DNA of 64,000 nt, taken from the NCBI GenBank assembly GCA_038496445.1, contig JALMLS010000361.1, positions 224,385 to 288,384 of the forward strand. Direction: 5' to 3'. Source of the DNA: Trichosphaerium sp. ATCC 40318. Its lineage: Eukaryota > Discosea > Flabellinia > Trichosidae. Position numbers and translations under genes: made by a program. Below the pieces are notes generated by a model that ran no database searches, was not told where the DNA came from, and saw only the letters and a list, made by a program, of their open reading frames with translations. Below, one piece after another: positions 24,974 to 37,985 of this stretch (position 1 is its first letter; each line of letters opens with the position of its first letter).

Positions 24974-27170
24974 TTATCGCGTGTCTACAGATGATGCTAG
25001 AGTATCGAATGCGTTTGCAAAACTAATATAATCTCCCAACTCATTGTATACTTGGCATGACACTCTTATAAACCTTCTTTGACGCATCTGTGTGCCTTCA
25101 AGAACTGGTATTTCATATCCTGTTATCTACATCTTTCTTTTAGGTTTTGTAATTAAGAAAAAAGAGCAACGTACCCATGCATTGTAATTTGAAATAAGTT
25201 GGGCCAGCATTTTGTTAAGATCCCAAGTATAACAGATTTCAGGGTCCGGGTGATTACAAGGGAATTGAACGTTTGTCATTGACGCCATCATATCAAGTGG
25301 TATAGGTAGCGTTGTGTTCCATCGAGTTGACATGAACAAAGCTAAATACTCAACTCAGTATTCAAATTGATCGGTGGAAATGTTTCGGTTTTCGTACTGG
25401 CGTTTCTGCACAGATCATTGTTGTATTTGTACCACTCTCTATCCCCAACTTTAAGTCTAAATATAGTTATAAGTGTGCAACTTGTAGCGCGAGTACCTAT
25501 AATTAAGAGCGTCTTCAACAGAAAGCCAGGCACTGTAATCACGTGTTCCGATAAATCCAAACTCCTTTATGTATCCTATAACAACTTAGTTTGTCTGAGT
25601 TTTATCGACAGTACCTTCGTAAATGTTATTTGATATTACTGGAGGGTGCATTGTGTTCTGATGTTCTTTGGCTACATACAGAAAAGCACTTCCTTTAATG
25701 AACGTCAGTACACGAACAAAATGATACACGTTTTTTTTCAATGTCATGTATGTTTACCTTTTGCTGAACAAAGCCATTTGTGCCCATTGGAAACATAAAA
25801 ATCTGGTTGCATCGTCCTTAAATTTATTGGGATCTGGCCTAAAGCATGAGCACCGTCGATAAATACCATTGTATTCCTTGATATTAAGCGGAATCAGCTG
25901 TTATTAAAAAAGTAGAAAAATAAAAGAAAAAACAATAACTTACGCAGCATGACATATTTGTATTAGTTCTTCAACTGGCAGAATTATGGCGGGGACACTG
26001 GAAATGTGACTAATTATAGCGATTTTGATGTTGTTATTGTCCACATAGCTCTGTACCAAGTCGATAATCTACACACCAATCAAACACGTATAAAAACACA
26101 ACTAACTTGACTACCTTTTGTTTTGTAGTTGGAATTTCAACGACCGCTGTCATTACAGTCAAGTTCCATCTATTCTGAAGGAATCTGTTTACGTTTTTCA
26201 CCATGGCTGTAGTTTAAATTAGATGTAAGCCTTGAAGGATAGTCCTAAAACAACTCCAGAAATTCATCCTTAATAAGGTGAAGTGTTTTTAAAAGAAAAT
26301 GTTCTTACGGTAGGCAACACTCAGCTCTAAAATAATGTCGTCCGGTTGGAAATCGATAGATCTAAATACAGCATTTACTCCATTCGAAGCATTTTCAACC
26401 TTAGAAATACAAAACAGTTAGATTTCTTAAACAGGCTACTAAATGAAATTTATCACTTATTACCCAAACAAGATCATCTGGGTCGCTGTTAACATACAGT
26501 GCGATGCTTTTTATTAGTTCACGTGCTCTACCTAATAGGTTTTTAGGTGATACTTTAGCGAATATAGTGCACATAGTAACTTCATAACGTTTTAAATAAA
26601 TCAAACATTTGCCCCTCAACGTTTGTGGTACATACTTCTTACTTTTGCAAACCATTTTTGGGTGTTTTTTTCCATTTCTTCCATCCACCTATGCTCGCTT
26701 TCAATGACAGGTTTTAGTGTTGCACCATAACTCCCATGATTTAAAACGAGATCTTAAAAAAGCCATTATATTCACCATTTTTAGACGTGTTTCGTCAATA
26801 ACATACCGTTTGGATCAACATAAAAACTCTCGCTACGCATTTCATGACCAAAGGACGGCATTTCAGGTTCCAGAACGCTCTTATCTACACATTGGTTAGT
26901 AAAAAAAAGATAGTAAGAATTCGTGTCACAAAGTGGCTTTTTTATTAATCACGTGACTATGTGACCGATTTGTAAGTTGAAGTTAAAAAAAACAAGGTTG
27001 AGGTAATTTTGGTAAGTACTCGTGTCTATCATGTATATCGGTAATATGATTGCAGTAGCGATAGCACCACCAATAAATACGCCAATAAAGAATATTAACC
27101 ATTTGGGCCAACATGGGCGCTTATGAAATCTCTCACTGTCTGAGGGAGTCAATAACGCACTATCTTCCAT
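24974..27170 (-). CDS. Membrane-anchored class V aminotransferase (isopenicillin-N-epimerase-like, PLP)
   Basis: First exon: MEDSALLTPSDSERFHKR, a single hydrophobic segment WLIFFIGVFIGGAIATAIIL, then a GTACTT donor that joins in frame to NKSVLEPEMPSFGHEM. This predicts a type II membrane protein with the enzyme outside the cytosol. The catalytic part follows the isopenicillin-N epimerase/cysteine-desulfurase-like fold: LNHGSYGATLKPV, then VENASNGVNAVFRSI, IAIISHISSVPAIILPV, FIDGAHALGQIPI (PLP Asp and His), SNGHKWLCSAK (Schiff-base Lys), FIGTRDYSAWLSV, MASMTNVQFP, RRFIRVSCQVYNE. Cofactor residues appear intact. Substrate is unknown. If the first exon were left out, the protein could start at MPSFG (26861) as a soluble enzyme, but the splice gives a perfect frame. 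The 3' end faces the F-box/CRIB gene, 90 bp away. Confidence 0.82.
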
Positions 27171-27462
27171 GTTGTAAATAAACTGAGCACTTGTCACGTG
27201 TTCTGTTTACAAGTATCGAGGTTGGAACGTTACAGTCAACTTTTTTATTTTAGGTTATTTTTTTAGTAGTCACGTTTTATCATGGAAAAATATGCTGGCG
27301 TATTTCAAATACCATAACAGCCTAGTGACCCAATAAGCGCTTATAAAAGCCATGTTGAATGAAAGAACCATACAAAGCAGTACAAGACGTTCCTACAACT
27401 TGTCAGCAATGGCAAAAAAAAAAGAGAACAAAATATCTAATGGTTTACGCTCGTTTGCTCTA

Positions 27463-28992
27463 TCAACAATATCGTACATGCTTGATCAAATCATTTACAT
27501 TCTTCCATCTTATGAAATAAACTTCTTCAGCATTTGTATTAGGCCAACCTTGTTGAGCTTCAACGAGCCTTAGATAGCTTAATCGCCTTTCGACATCTTT
27601 TTGATAAACAGCAGGATTTTGTCTAAGACCGCTTTGATTGTCCACTTCCCATCCCCTATTTGATTGCTGTTAGGTTTGTAATAATAAACATGACAAAATT
27701 TATGCTCGTACTTGACACAGCTTTGGCAACCCTTAGGGCTCTCATCTACCTCACAAGCCACCCAAAAATGATTAGTTGAATTCGTGACAAGTTCTGGTTC
27801 TGTACTATTCGTTGTTATATTATGCCAAGGACGCCTTCATTGTTTTGTTGTTAGTACTGATGTAATAATACATACAGAATATTTCAAGAAAGAAGAAGGG
27901 CTTGTGTTGACTTGAGTGATCATCAAATTGAATACAAATGCGTACCCGATATGCATAACAGGTGCCAGGCATAATCTGCAATAACTAGTAGATTGCTCTT
28001 CAATCACACAAGCGTAAGTACTCTCCGACATACTATTTAAAAACGTGAGTAATTGCTAAAAATGTAAAGAGTTACATTTCAAGGTTTACGAAGTATCCTG
28101 GCATCATATAAGCAAGCTCATTCGAATAATTCTCCCTGAATTCATTCTCAGGGGTTATGGTGATTATACCTACCAACATTAATGCATACAGTTCCCGAAA
28201 TACGGAAAAAAAAAAGTCCGTCATGCATGCTAAGAAAACTCACCTGCTTTATCGATATAGTACAAGTCACGGCACACCACACCTAAAATTCAGTGTGAAA
28301 TTACTAATTTTACAATAGCAACGAGCTTGGTACCTATTGTAATACCAACAATAATGGAGATTACAGCAATGCCCAAATGAAGTATTACCCACTCAGTAAA
28401 CTCAAAAATGACGCCTGTAACAAACGTCAAAAGCGATCAAAATGACCTATATCTACCTCTTATAACAAAGTAGTCGCCCAGCTGAGCACTATTTGTACTT
28501 TTAGACTCAAGAAGGCGAATAAAAAGGTCAAATCAAAGAATTATTATCAACGAACCAATATTTTATGAAAATGTACTGTCCAATACAAGGTAGGAAGAAA
28601 CTTATTAGCCCCACAGCCCATGGATGCCCTACACCTAACCAATACGCAAGTATTTGGTAACTAAAACAGAGTTAAAGAATTTTCAAATAAGTTTTTGTGA
28701 CAACGCACGTGAAAAGTATTAACAATAAGAACCCTAATAGCAACCAACACCTTGTAAACCATTCGCATTTCTCAGAACCTTTTTTGCCTTTTTTCGCATC
28801 CCTCAATGGCGGGTTCTCCTTCTCTGATTCCTCCGAGTCCTCTGTAAGCAAAGGCATTGCGAGAGGTGGGTTGTTGAGTCTATTGAGCTGTGGTTGGTTT
28901 TGAACACTGTTAACAGCGTCGGTTCGTTCATAATCGCTTGGTAACTCGTCATAATCCATCGTTACAGCCACTGCCTTTTGGCTGATGCGCAT
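27463..28992 (-). CDS. Unrecognised multi-pass membrane protein with cysteine-rich part
   Basis: Starts MRISQKAVAVTMDYDELPSDY; the N-terminal 85 residues are polar and acidic. Hydrophobic segments follow: WFTRCWLLLGFLLLILF; AVGLISFFLPCIGQYIF; FTEWVILHLGIAVISIIVGITIG. Then comes a probably extracellular region with several cysteines (ACVIEEQSTSYCRLCLAP; WVACEVDESPKGCQSCVK) and N-glycosylation-type sequons (HNITTNST), ending in a helical segment with SYLRLVEAQQGW. Seven or so exons, donors GTGCGT, GTTCGT, GTACGA. I know no family with this layout. Exon limits between 28330 and 28500 and the exact 3' end (stop at 27463, HVRYC) are less sure. Confidence 0.6.
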
Positions 28993-30349
28993 TATGTAAT
29001 TACTGGAAGCTAGCTTTACGCCAAATATTGCTCTGGTCTACTTTAACGTGAAGTATGTTGATTGCGATAAACGGAATAATTAGTTATGGCTAATTTTGAT
29101 TTTGCTCATCAAATACCCAGCGAGTAATTTGATCCCTTCCTCGTGTCACTCTTTATTATGATTTAAAAAAAGCCTTTTCCCTCAATCCCGTTTTCTTCGT
29201 GTACTAGTGAAAGCAGCCACAAGTAAACAAAATAAAATTTCCTTTTCCAGATATTAGTTCACAATGTTATCGCTTTTCACGTCTCCAGTAAAGGTTCGCT
29301 TTTGAAACTGGGTTTACAATGAATATTATACGTAGGAAATGGCTATGAGAATGCTCACTATGGTACAATAGTAGACTAAATGAGTTTTGAAAAAAATTTC
29401 TTTAACATCAATACTTTTCCTCAGCACATAAACGAATCGCAAAATAGATTTTGGGCCTATAAGTGTAGCATTATAGCTACACGTTAAAAATACCAATTGA
29501 AGTTTAAGATGGTTCTGAGGTGAGTAAAAACGAGACGTCTCAAATATCTTCGATATATTAAAAAATCAAAGTTCCATAATTTTTCGAAACTGAATCAAAA
29601 GCGTTGCTCCTCTAGGCACCATCGAGAAGCCCTCTCCTTTCTGTGCCTGCGCCATTCGTAACTATTGACGCCCAAACGTACACGAAGATGGCCTCTGCCT
29701 GAATCTTGTAATGGTTGCCGTAAAGATACTTTATTGGTTAACATAGTTGGTGGCGATGGCCACTTCTTGCGATTGGTATGGAGGCTTTGGAGAGTGTACA
29801 TCCCTACGCGATACCTCACTGACGCAGGCAGAATGCGCCACCTTACTGTTACGAAACTGGACTGGCTGAGGTTTGAGATATTGGCTTTGGATTTCCGGCT
29901 ACCTTTTTTTTGTTTTGAGGCTTGCAATATATTCCTATTAGAGTGTATGTATACGCTATTAAGTTGCATTAACTACGTTCAAGCCTACCTTCATGAGCCT
30001 GCATCAAACAAATTCCGTCGTATAGTCTCTGTAACGTAACCTGCAGCAAAACATACTAGGAGCGCTGTTGGATCATGTGCTTACAAGTACAGTGATGGTA
30101 GATGGCCATTGTGATACAAAAAAAAAGGAGAAGCAGACGAAAATATAAGATTGGTACAAAACTCAGTAGCGATCCTGACGAATGCCAACACTTTACTTCT
30201 TAATACATAATAAACGAAATGACAAATAAACACCATCATTTACTAGTGACAACAGCGTAGTACTAAAATAAAGAAAAATTGAGTGCTGGTGCATCACTCT
30301 TTTTTTTTTTTCGGGCTTTGTTGTGACTTATTAATTCATTAATGAGCAA
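28993..30349. other. Long intergenic region
   Basis: 1.36 kb with no supported gene. Two opposite 124-codon open frames overlap at 29595-30039; the segment is less AT-rich than its surroundings, which makes long frames on both strands likely by chance. Neither shows a domain or splices to anything. Runs of T at 30299-30311 and AATAAA-like words lie before the SND1 stop. Confidence 0.4.
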
Positions 30350-33300
30350 TTATCTTCTTCTATCATCTTCATCGTCATCATAACCAGCGTCACCGTATTG
30401 CCAGATACCGATACGATCTTCTTTTGCAGCTTCTTGTTCCTTACGCAATTCTTTGACCTTGAAAAAAGACTGTCAGTGCCTGTAAAAACGCCCAACTAAT
30501 TTCAAAAAGAAAACAAAATAATCATAAAAAATCAGAGCGCAGTTATTCTCAGTGACAACCTCCTACACCAAATATTTGGCGCAGGAGGTGTCATCAAATG
30601 ACACGCAATACGCGGGATATCATCAGAACGATGAGACAAAAAAAATAATAAGAAAGCGTCCAACTACGTACTTGGTTAACCATTTCTTTAGGCCATTTGC
30701 GTGGACCACCAATCTTTCTCTTATCTGACGGTACAAGTGCAAGACCGTGTTTTACCATTTCAGCGTTGAGGAAGTACTGTCCATCTGTATCTCCAAGGAG
30801 CACATGAAGGCAGTCACCCTGTCTAAATTGGACCTTTGCGACTGTTTCGCGACCCCAAGCAAATGATTTCAAAAAGTCAACAGCATCTCTAGCATTGTCG
30901 TCTTCGTGTTCTTCTTCTGTTGGACACTAAAAACGCCAGTACATTAGCACACTGAAAAAATAAAAAACGGTTATTCACTAAATCAAATACGTACTTGAAT
31001 GTAAGCAAGCTTAGCAAAAAGTGCTTGGCTTGGGAGTACTGAAGGACCATGGCTACTTGCGTTGATAGCACGGATCTTAGATGGCAAAGTGATTTGCTCC
31101 TAGAAAGGAATAAGACACCAACATACTAAATAAAGAAAAAAAACGCAATACGTACGTTACCGTAATCGACGAAGAGCAAGTGGTACTTAATAGGTTCTGG
31201 GGCAGCAGGTTCTTGGCCTTCTTCAGGTTTCTCGATCTTTGGTCTCAAGACCTTCAAGCACTTGGCACGATACCATTGACCATCAGCATCAAACTTGGCA
31301 ACACAGATATCACCGGCGGAAGGTACGAATTCTGGCATAGATGCGAAATCAGTTTGACCAAATTCAGCCATGAGTTCCTCAAGTTGTTTAAGTTCATCGG
31401 AGACAGTTTGGAACCAGAAGGTATGACCATCAACAACGTGTGTCAAGTAGATTTTGTGGACTTCTTGTTTAGCTGCCATCTTGGCGCCAGGAGTACTTTC
31501 ATCTCTCTCTCGTCTTTTGGCAGCACGCTCAGCACGAACCTTCTCGCGGTCATAACCTTGCCAGACGTTCTTCTGTTGGTCTTGTGCTCGTGTTTGAGTG
31601 TCAGAGTAGATTGTCTCGAATCTGTGACCCTGATAGTAAAAAAGAATGAGAAAAGGAGTTGTAAGGAAAGAAAAACAATGTTACCTCGAGGGAAGAGTAG
31701 AAAACCTTGCCCAAACCTTCTTCGAGAATCATTTCGCCAAAGTCTCTATCGCCCATCTTTAGTGTACCGAAGAAAGTACCATATTTATCAATGCTTTCCA
31801 CTCGGATTGTAACGTAGTGTTGAAGTATCCTGAAATAAGTGTTAATAGGAAAGATAAATATCATTATCATACTTGTCGCGAGCCCAGTGGAGTGCGTAGT
31901 TACCGAGACTTTCGTTGCGGTTGTAATAAGCTGGTTTTCCTTGTGGAGATGTTCTTTTAGGTTTCTCAGTACTAGAGGATAAGTTAGCAACTGGTTTCCA
32001 TTAAAAAAAAAAAGTACGTACTTGATACCAATTAGGGAGAATGAGAGCATGATGGATTCACGAGGGATCCACAACTTAACACGGCTAGCACTAAAGACAT
32101 ACTCGACTATAGCACGCATATCACCGCTACGTTTTAAAAATTCGACTTGGACCTTGCACTTATTACGTGTTTCCTTGTTTTGCTGGGAAAAAAGTTAGCC
32201 CAAGAAAGGAAACTAGTCAGGAATAGAAAAAAAAAAAGCGCACTTGAGAAAGATCGTTAACACGAATATTTGTTGGTGGTTTCTTTGAGTGTAATCCTCG
32301 GTTTGTTTTTTTGGCGAGTGCTTCAGCTTCAAGTAGTTTACCATAAGCGTCGTTACGGTGCTCACCACTAATCAATAAATAAACAATGAAAAGATAATTA
32401 GGAGGCGTACCGAGCATCGACAACCTTGGCGAAACCACGTCTAACGAGCTCAAGTGCAACGTTAAGGTCAGTCTCTTTACCAGGCAAATGTACGCTCCAG
32501 AATTGCTTCTCTGGGACACCATCTCTGAGTTTAGGACGCAAGTAATCAGCGTGACATTCGACCTGAAACAAAGTCAATAAAAACAAAAAGATGATGATTT
32601 TCAATGTGCATACAGTTTTGCCAATGAGAGTATCACGCAAGTATTCTCTTGCTTGCCAAGCGACAATAGCCTCACGTTTCTCGTTTGTCTTTTCAAGGCG
32701 CTCTTCTTTTGTACCTTCAATCTTCATTTGATCGATATCGGTACGTCTGACTAAGCGAGGTACAGAAATTGAAGACAAGCTCAATTTCATGTCGAGTTGG
32801 TTCTTGTTGGTGTTACGCAAGATGCGGATGGTACCAGCGTTGACGATTTCAACGACGCGAGCTTTGAAGTTGAGCTTGCTACCGCGCTTTTGGGTTTTTC
32901 CGGCGCGTGCAACATGTGCTGGGTCCCACAAATGTGTTTTGGCTTCTCTTGCAACATTTTCGGCTTTTTTCAAGCTCTCGAGTTGATCAGAAGGGGCAGA
33001 CCAGCTTACAACTTCAGCTAAACCAACTTGAAGGAGCTCAATAGCAATATTCTTGCCGTCGACCAAAACAGTTCCGAAGAAGCTGTCAAATTTATCAATA
33101 CCTAAGACTGGGATCAGAAACCTATTTTCGACACGTCATCACGTACCCTCAAGTATCAAGGTAGCATCTCTGTGAAGACCTTGACGTTCAGCATAAAATT
33201 TAGCTTCACGAGCGAATGGCTCAGGTTCTTTGGCGTTGTACTAAATAAAGTCAATAAGAGTCAACATTGATCTTTTTGTTCTTCTCTTTGAAGAGACGTG

Positions 33301-34571
33301 CGGGGGTATTACTTACCTTGTACATTGGAGTTTTGATACCAGCCAAAAGAACTTGGAATACGACAGCCTCACCTCTGTCGGTCAAATTAGGGACAAATAC
33401 ACGGAATGTGCTTCCTGAGCGAATTTGTTCAATTACGCCTAATGGGAGTGAGAAAAACTCAATGAATAAGGGCACAATACCATCAAGTGGCTTTTTCTTG
33501 TATTTGTTGAAGAAATCAAGGCGATTTGAGTCTGTGATTTCTTTAATCTTTCTAGGTGCTCCAGAAGATGCGTCTGCGCTAAATTGGCCTACTTTGGCTT
33601 CTTTTGCTTTGGTTTGAAGAGCATTTACATAGCTAGAAACTCCATCAACAACGAAATAAAAATACAATAATTACATACTCGTAAAGGTACTCATCTTTGC
33701 TACCACGCTTTCCTTTACCTTCATTTACAGTGGCAAAACCAGCGGCTACGACAGCAGAACGGATATCCTTGGATAAATAAGCGATTTTTGACTTTATATA
33801 TACTTGAATTCAAAACAAAAAAATTTGTGAAGGTCAGATTTTCATGGTACCTTATCTTTGTCGAATTTTGTGCCTAGCCAGACTTCAGAGTAGTTACGCA
33901 AGCCTTTGCCAAGAGAGTGCTCAATTCTGAAGGTAACAGTTTGGCCAATGAGCTTCTTACGCAAGAATTCACGAGCTGCGAAAGCGAATTTCTGAAAAAA
34001 GTGTCAGAACGAATTTATAAAATAAAATTACGGCTTACAGCTTCTTTTTGGTCGTTGCTACGTCCAAATAGTCTGGTGAGATATGGTGCGCGTAGGCCCA
34101 CGAGAGTGAGTTCTTTCTCTTCAGGGGTACCACTGACGGATGAATCAATAACCCAAACCTACGCAAGAAGCTACGTCAGCATAGAGAGGGAATAAAAAAA
34201 TTATTTCTGACAAAAAATTTCGTTTCAGTATTCTTTTGGCGTACCTTGATTGTATCTCCTGAAGTGACCTCTTTTACAAGACCGCGGTACAATTTATTTC
34301 TGTCGGCGCTTGTTTGGCGCTCCTTTGCAGCACGTTTACCTTTGTCTTGGCTTTTGTTAGCGCCTTTGTTTGCGCCATTGTTTGAGCCCTTCTTTGGTGC
34401 AGCAGCGCGACCTTTGTTCTGACGTACTCCAGCAGCGACGTTGGATGCTCTGTTGCCTCTTGCGCCTCCGTTTGACCGCTTTGGCGCTTGTTGACGAACA
34501 GGTTGCGCAGCAGGTGTGCTCGAAGGTTCGCTTGCCTTCGACCAATCCTTTGGTTTGTTCCACGCACTCAT
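30350..34571 (-). CDS. SND1: Staphylococcal nuclease domain-containing protein 1 (Tudor-SN)
   Basis: About 15 exons. Start MSAWNKPKDWSK, with a basic, Ala/Gly/Asn-rich N-terminal extension (34571-34300) not present in the animal protein. Then repeated SNc-like units: LYRGLVKEVTSGDTIKV; FRVFVPNLTDRGEAV; VDGKNIAIELLQVGLAEVV; FKARVVEIVNAGTIRIL; LNVALELVRRGFAKVV; DFGEMILEEGLGKVF. A Tudor domain follows: GDICVAKFDADGQWYRAKCL and YHLLFVDYGN. The last half-SN reads GQYFLNAEMVKHGLALV, ending QEAAKEDRIGIWQYGDAG with an acidic tail. Order and length match SND1 (four SN domains, Tudor, partial fifth). It binds RNA, acts in RISC, stress granules and decay of inosine-containing RNA. SN domains usually lack or vary the catalytic residues of bacterial nuclease; I did not check each one. 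Confidence 0.93.
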
Positions 34572-35644
34572 ACTGTAGAAAAGGCGTCAACAAAACACGG
34601 AAAAGTCTCTATACTTTAAAAAACACTGCAACTGTTTAGTAACTAGCGACAAGGATCCACAAAAGGCTAACCAATAACGTCTAGCTACTAAAGAGGCACA
34701 CACAAGAAGATCTGGAGCAATACGGAACGTACGAGGAATAGGTGTATTAAGAACTAGTGAGGTGTTCGCAAGTAAGAGAGGCTTGCTTGGTCAAAACAAA
34801 TAACTCTTAAAATCTCAACTTAAAATTGGGTTGGACTTTTTTGTGCAAAATTTTCCTACGCTAAAAATTGCCAACAACGAACTTCACTCTGCTTCCTATG
34901 TTTATTTCTTTGTTGAAGCTTTCTAGTTTTCGTTAAAACTCCAAAATTACATTATTTCGCCACGTAATCACTGCAAACCACTTGTAATACATTTATTGAG
35001 CGTAGAGTACAATGTAGTGAGTGTATTACCAATATCGCCACGTGGCTGACGACTTTTCGTGGTGGGTCAAGACCAGTGAGTCAGATTGAAAAGAGCTGCA
35101 ACAACCTTCCACAGGACGGCCCTCGCGTACGGTCGCTATTTTTGGTGCAACTAGGTGCGCAGCTTCGTTTGCGAAGTAAATCTATTAAACATACGCCGTT
35201 TTACAAACGAAAACCTATTTTTTAGCGTGCCAATGCATTTTGATGAAAAATAAAAAGCAGTTGAGTTTCTTAGTTTTTAGTTCTGTTATTCAATGAGTAT
35301 ACGCAATAGATCTATACTAAAAGAATATCCCTAACGTGAAAACTACCTGTAGTTCGAACTGATCCTTAGGAGGACTAGAAACACAGTTTTCCTGAAGCGG
35401 AAAACAGAACAAAATTTGCAGCAGTCCTGTGAGTGACTCGTACAAGACCAGTTATGGCATATGGCCATATGTGATGTGGCTATTAACGACTTAACAAAAA
35501 TGTGAAAAAAGTTGTTTTTTGATGGCATAAAAAACCGCTTGGAGTTTATTCCGCAGTCAAAGTTCGTTTGTTACTCAGTCGTGGCACCAACAGTTGTGTG
35601 ACATCGCTGCATGTATTTTGCGAGTGTACCGTTGGTATTGACAC
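34572..35644. promoter_or_regulatory. Divergent intergenic region (SND1 / nuclease C)
   Basis: 1.07 kb between divergent genes. No gene was recognised. A short CATATGGCCATATG palindrome lies at 35457-35470. Both promoters should be here, and part may encode an unrecognised first exon of nuclease C. Confidence 0.35.
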
Positions 35645-37906
35645 ATGAAAAGTGCTGCTACGGCGTTTAAACGGCTACAAGAACCTACCATTAACCGACG
35701 GAGGCAGTATCTTGACCATTATGCAGAGGACAAGCGTATTTTAATTCTAGACGACTGGTACAACGTTAATTACGCTGACTTAAGATTTCACTCTAGAGCT
35801 GGCATAGTGTACGCAATTATACGACCAATTGGTGTTGAAAAATAAACTAGTTACCAATACCACGACAACCTAGTGTCGTGCCTTGCACATACTTACCCTG
35901 ATATGAATTGGAAGCCGTGGCGCTTCAAGTACGCTTTTTTGTGATAAATGTAATTACAATGACAACCAAAGGCAAGTGTCAGCAAAGGTATGGCAATTAG
36001 CGCAGCACCAAAGGGAAGCTATAGAATATGTCAGCGAAGTATTGAGTGTAAAGGAATTAGATGCGTGGGCTGGAGTGACAATAGCTGATTGTGTCAATGC
36101 TGGTTTGGGCGGACTAATGTGAGCTATGAACAACGGTAATGAAAACTTATTGCATTTTTTATTTAGCCAAACGTGTTACAAGGGCTCATTGACAAGCTGT
36201 TTGAGCACTCTATACCCAGAGCACGTGTTTAGTACATGGTCAGTTACTAAATTCGTTTTTTGTAATCATTTTTTGCTTCTTCTTGTTAATGCTGTATGTC
36301 AGGCTTACAGATAGTTTAAATAACGTTGCAATGGATCTTAAGATTAATTGCTTGGATGATTGGTATTACGCCAGTATTACTGATGCTGTTAGAGGCGGTG
36401 CAAGGCTTCTTATGTAATTTTTGTGTTTACTGAAATGTTGTACTCATTATTGTTTAACAGTGAACGTTATGAGACACTAGCTAACTGTGTTTCTATTGCA
36501 TATCCCCATCATTCATGGCAACTCCACAAGTTTGAGTACGAAGGATTGTTTGTTCTCTCGTTTGCTCATAGTGTCGTAGATCCATGCCCTTAGACTATTG
36601 GAGCAACGAACAGAATCAAGCACTTGCACTTAATGAAATATCACAGGAATTGAACATCAAGAGTTTGAGTGAGTGGTACAATTACGAAGAGTCTAAAATA
36701 CGAGTACTCCTGAAGATGCACGTTGCAAGCGGATTACTGTACAAATGTTCACAGCAAGACATCAAACTAATGTATGCTTTGCAGATCTTATTTTGATGGC
36801 TCCGTTAGTGCCTTGCTTAAAAGCTCTTTCCCTGGGAACTCTGGTGTTAAAAGAGTATTCAAACGGAAATCTCTTAACTGGGCTGAGTTATTTAAACGCA
36901 TTCCTTTGACTCGACCAAAAAAGCAAAAATCCAACAATAGTGTAGAGTTGTTTGATCAAGCAAGGGAAGATTTCAAGACAAGACCATTCACTTCAGCTAA
37001 AAAAAGTTATTGGCTCCACAAAGGAGATGACATTGCATTCTTATCAAGTGTAAAAGCAAACTTGCGGATAACTAATCCAGAAATGTGGTACAACTCTTTT
37101 TGTTTTGGACTTTTATCGCATGTATGCGCACTAAGCTATGTAGGTACCGGGTTCCGACTCAACTATTAACAATGTTTGGTGGGCGAAAGCTTATGAAGAA
37201 CTGGCCTCACGTGCTCAAAAATGTTGAGCCGAACTTTCCATTTGTTTGGGAAAATTTCGCTACAAGTACTAAACAACATAAGCAAACGTACGTTCAGTCC
37301 ACTCTATGTTTGCAACAAGCTCACTTTTTAAATATTAGTAAGCTAAAGGGAGTCATACAGTCGATATTCCCAAATTGTACAGTAATGGAAGAGACTACAG
37401 TTGAGTTAATGTCCACAACCAAAAGTGGTGTTGTTGTTGATGTTTATGTACCATATCACAACCTTGCTATTGAGTATCAAGGTGTGCCTTGATGTATTTT
37501 AGCATATTAATAGTTGTATTCAGGCGAACAACATTACAAGGATGTATTTAAATGGCATTCTAGCAATGTACAACGATTACGTGATTCAGAAAAGAAGCAG
37601 CTCTGCGAAGATTCAGGTACACATTGTTAGACAATCTCTCATTTAACGTATGCGACTAGGAGTTGTACTTGTTCCAATACCTTTTTGGTGGAGTGGCGAT
37701 AGAGCGTCCATAATGGCTACGCTTATGTACTATAAACCGAGTTTAAACTTGAATGTTAGCAAAGAAGTGGCTCCTCTTTTAGATTCAGATTTTGATTTTG
37801 GAGGTTTGCATTTTCTTTCTTTGCAGGTATTTTAACCATCTTTTTAGCTACCAACATGAAAATCATGAGTCCTGGAGAAGGTGATGTATCTGGAGCTGTA
37901 CAATAG
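35645..37906 (+). CDS. WY-repeat / Vsr-DUF559-like nuclease, copy C
   Basis: Start ATG 35645 (MKSAATAFKRLQEPTINRRR). Repeats: LDDWYNVNYADLRFHSRAGI with YHDNLVSCLAHTYPDMNWKPW; LDAWAGVTIAD with CYKGSLTSCLSTLYPEHVF; LDDWYYASITDA with a shorter second half; SEWYNYEESKI with YFDGSVSALLKSSF; and a last unit with NPEMWYRVPTQLLT and FPFVWENF. A lysine-rich linker (KRVFKRKSLNW ... RPKKQKSNN) separates the last two. The nuclease core reads SIFPNCTVMEETT, VVDVYVPYHNLAIEYQ spliced to GEQHYKDVF, RLRDSEKKQLC, GVVLVPIPFWW. The D, E-Y-Q-G-E-Q-H and R-D residues are present. All repeat introns are phase 2. The repeats are more diverged than in copy A. The stop is TAG at 37904; the last intron (GTTTGC donor) is less certain. 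Confidence 0.78.
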
Positions 37907-37985
37907 CGAATAAGTGTGTAGTTACATTTGTAAATAGTAGTTGGGATTGTTTATCTTTATTGTTGAAAACTCTGGTGTACAACAA

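Noticed and set aside
26949-27170. Separate small single-pass membrane protein
   Set aside because: The exon has a GTACTT donor that joins in exact frame to the aminotransferase, so it is better read as its N-terminus.
29595-30039. Two overlapping 124-codon frames on opposite strands
   Set aside because: Neither has a recognisable domain, and neither splices to neighbours. One of the two at most could be real, and local composition explains both.
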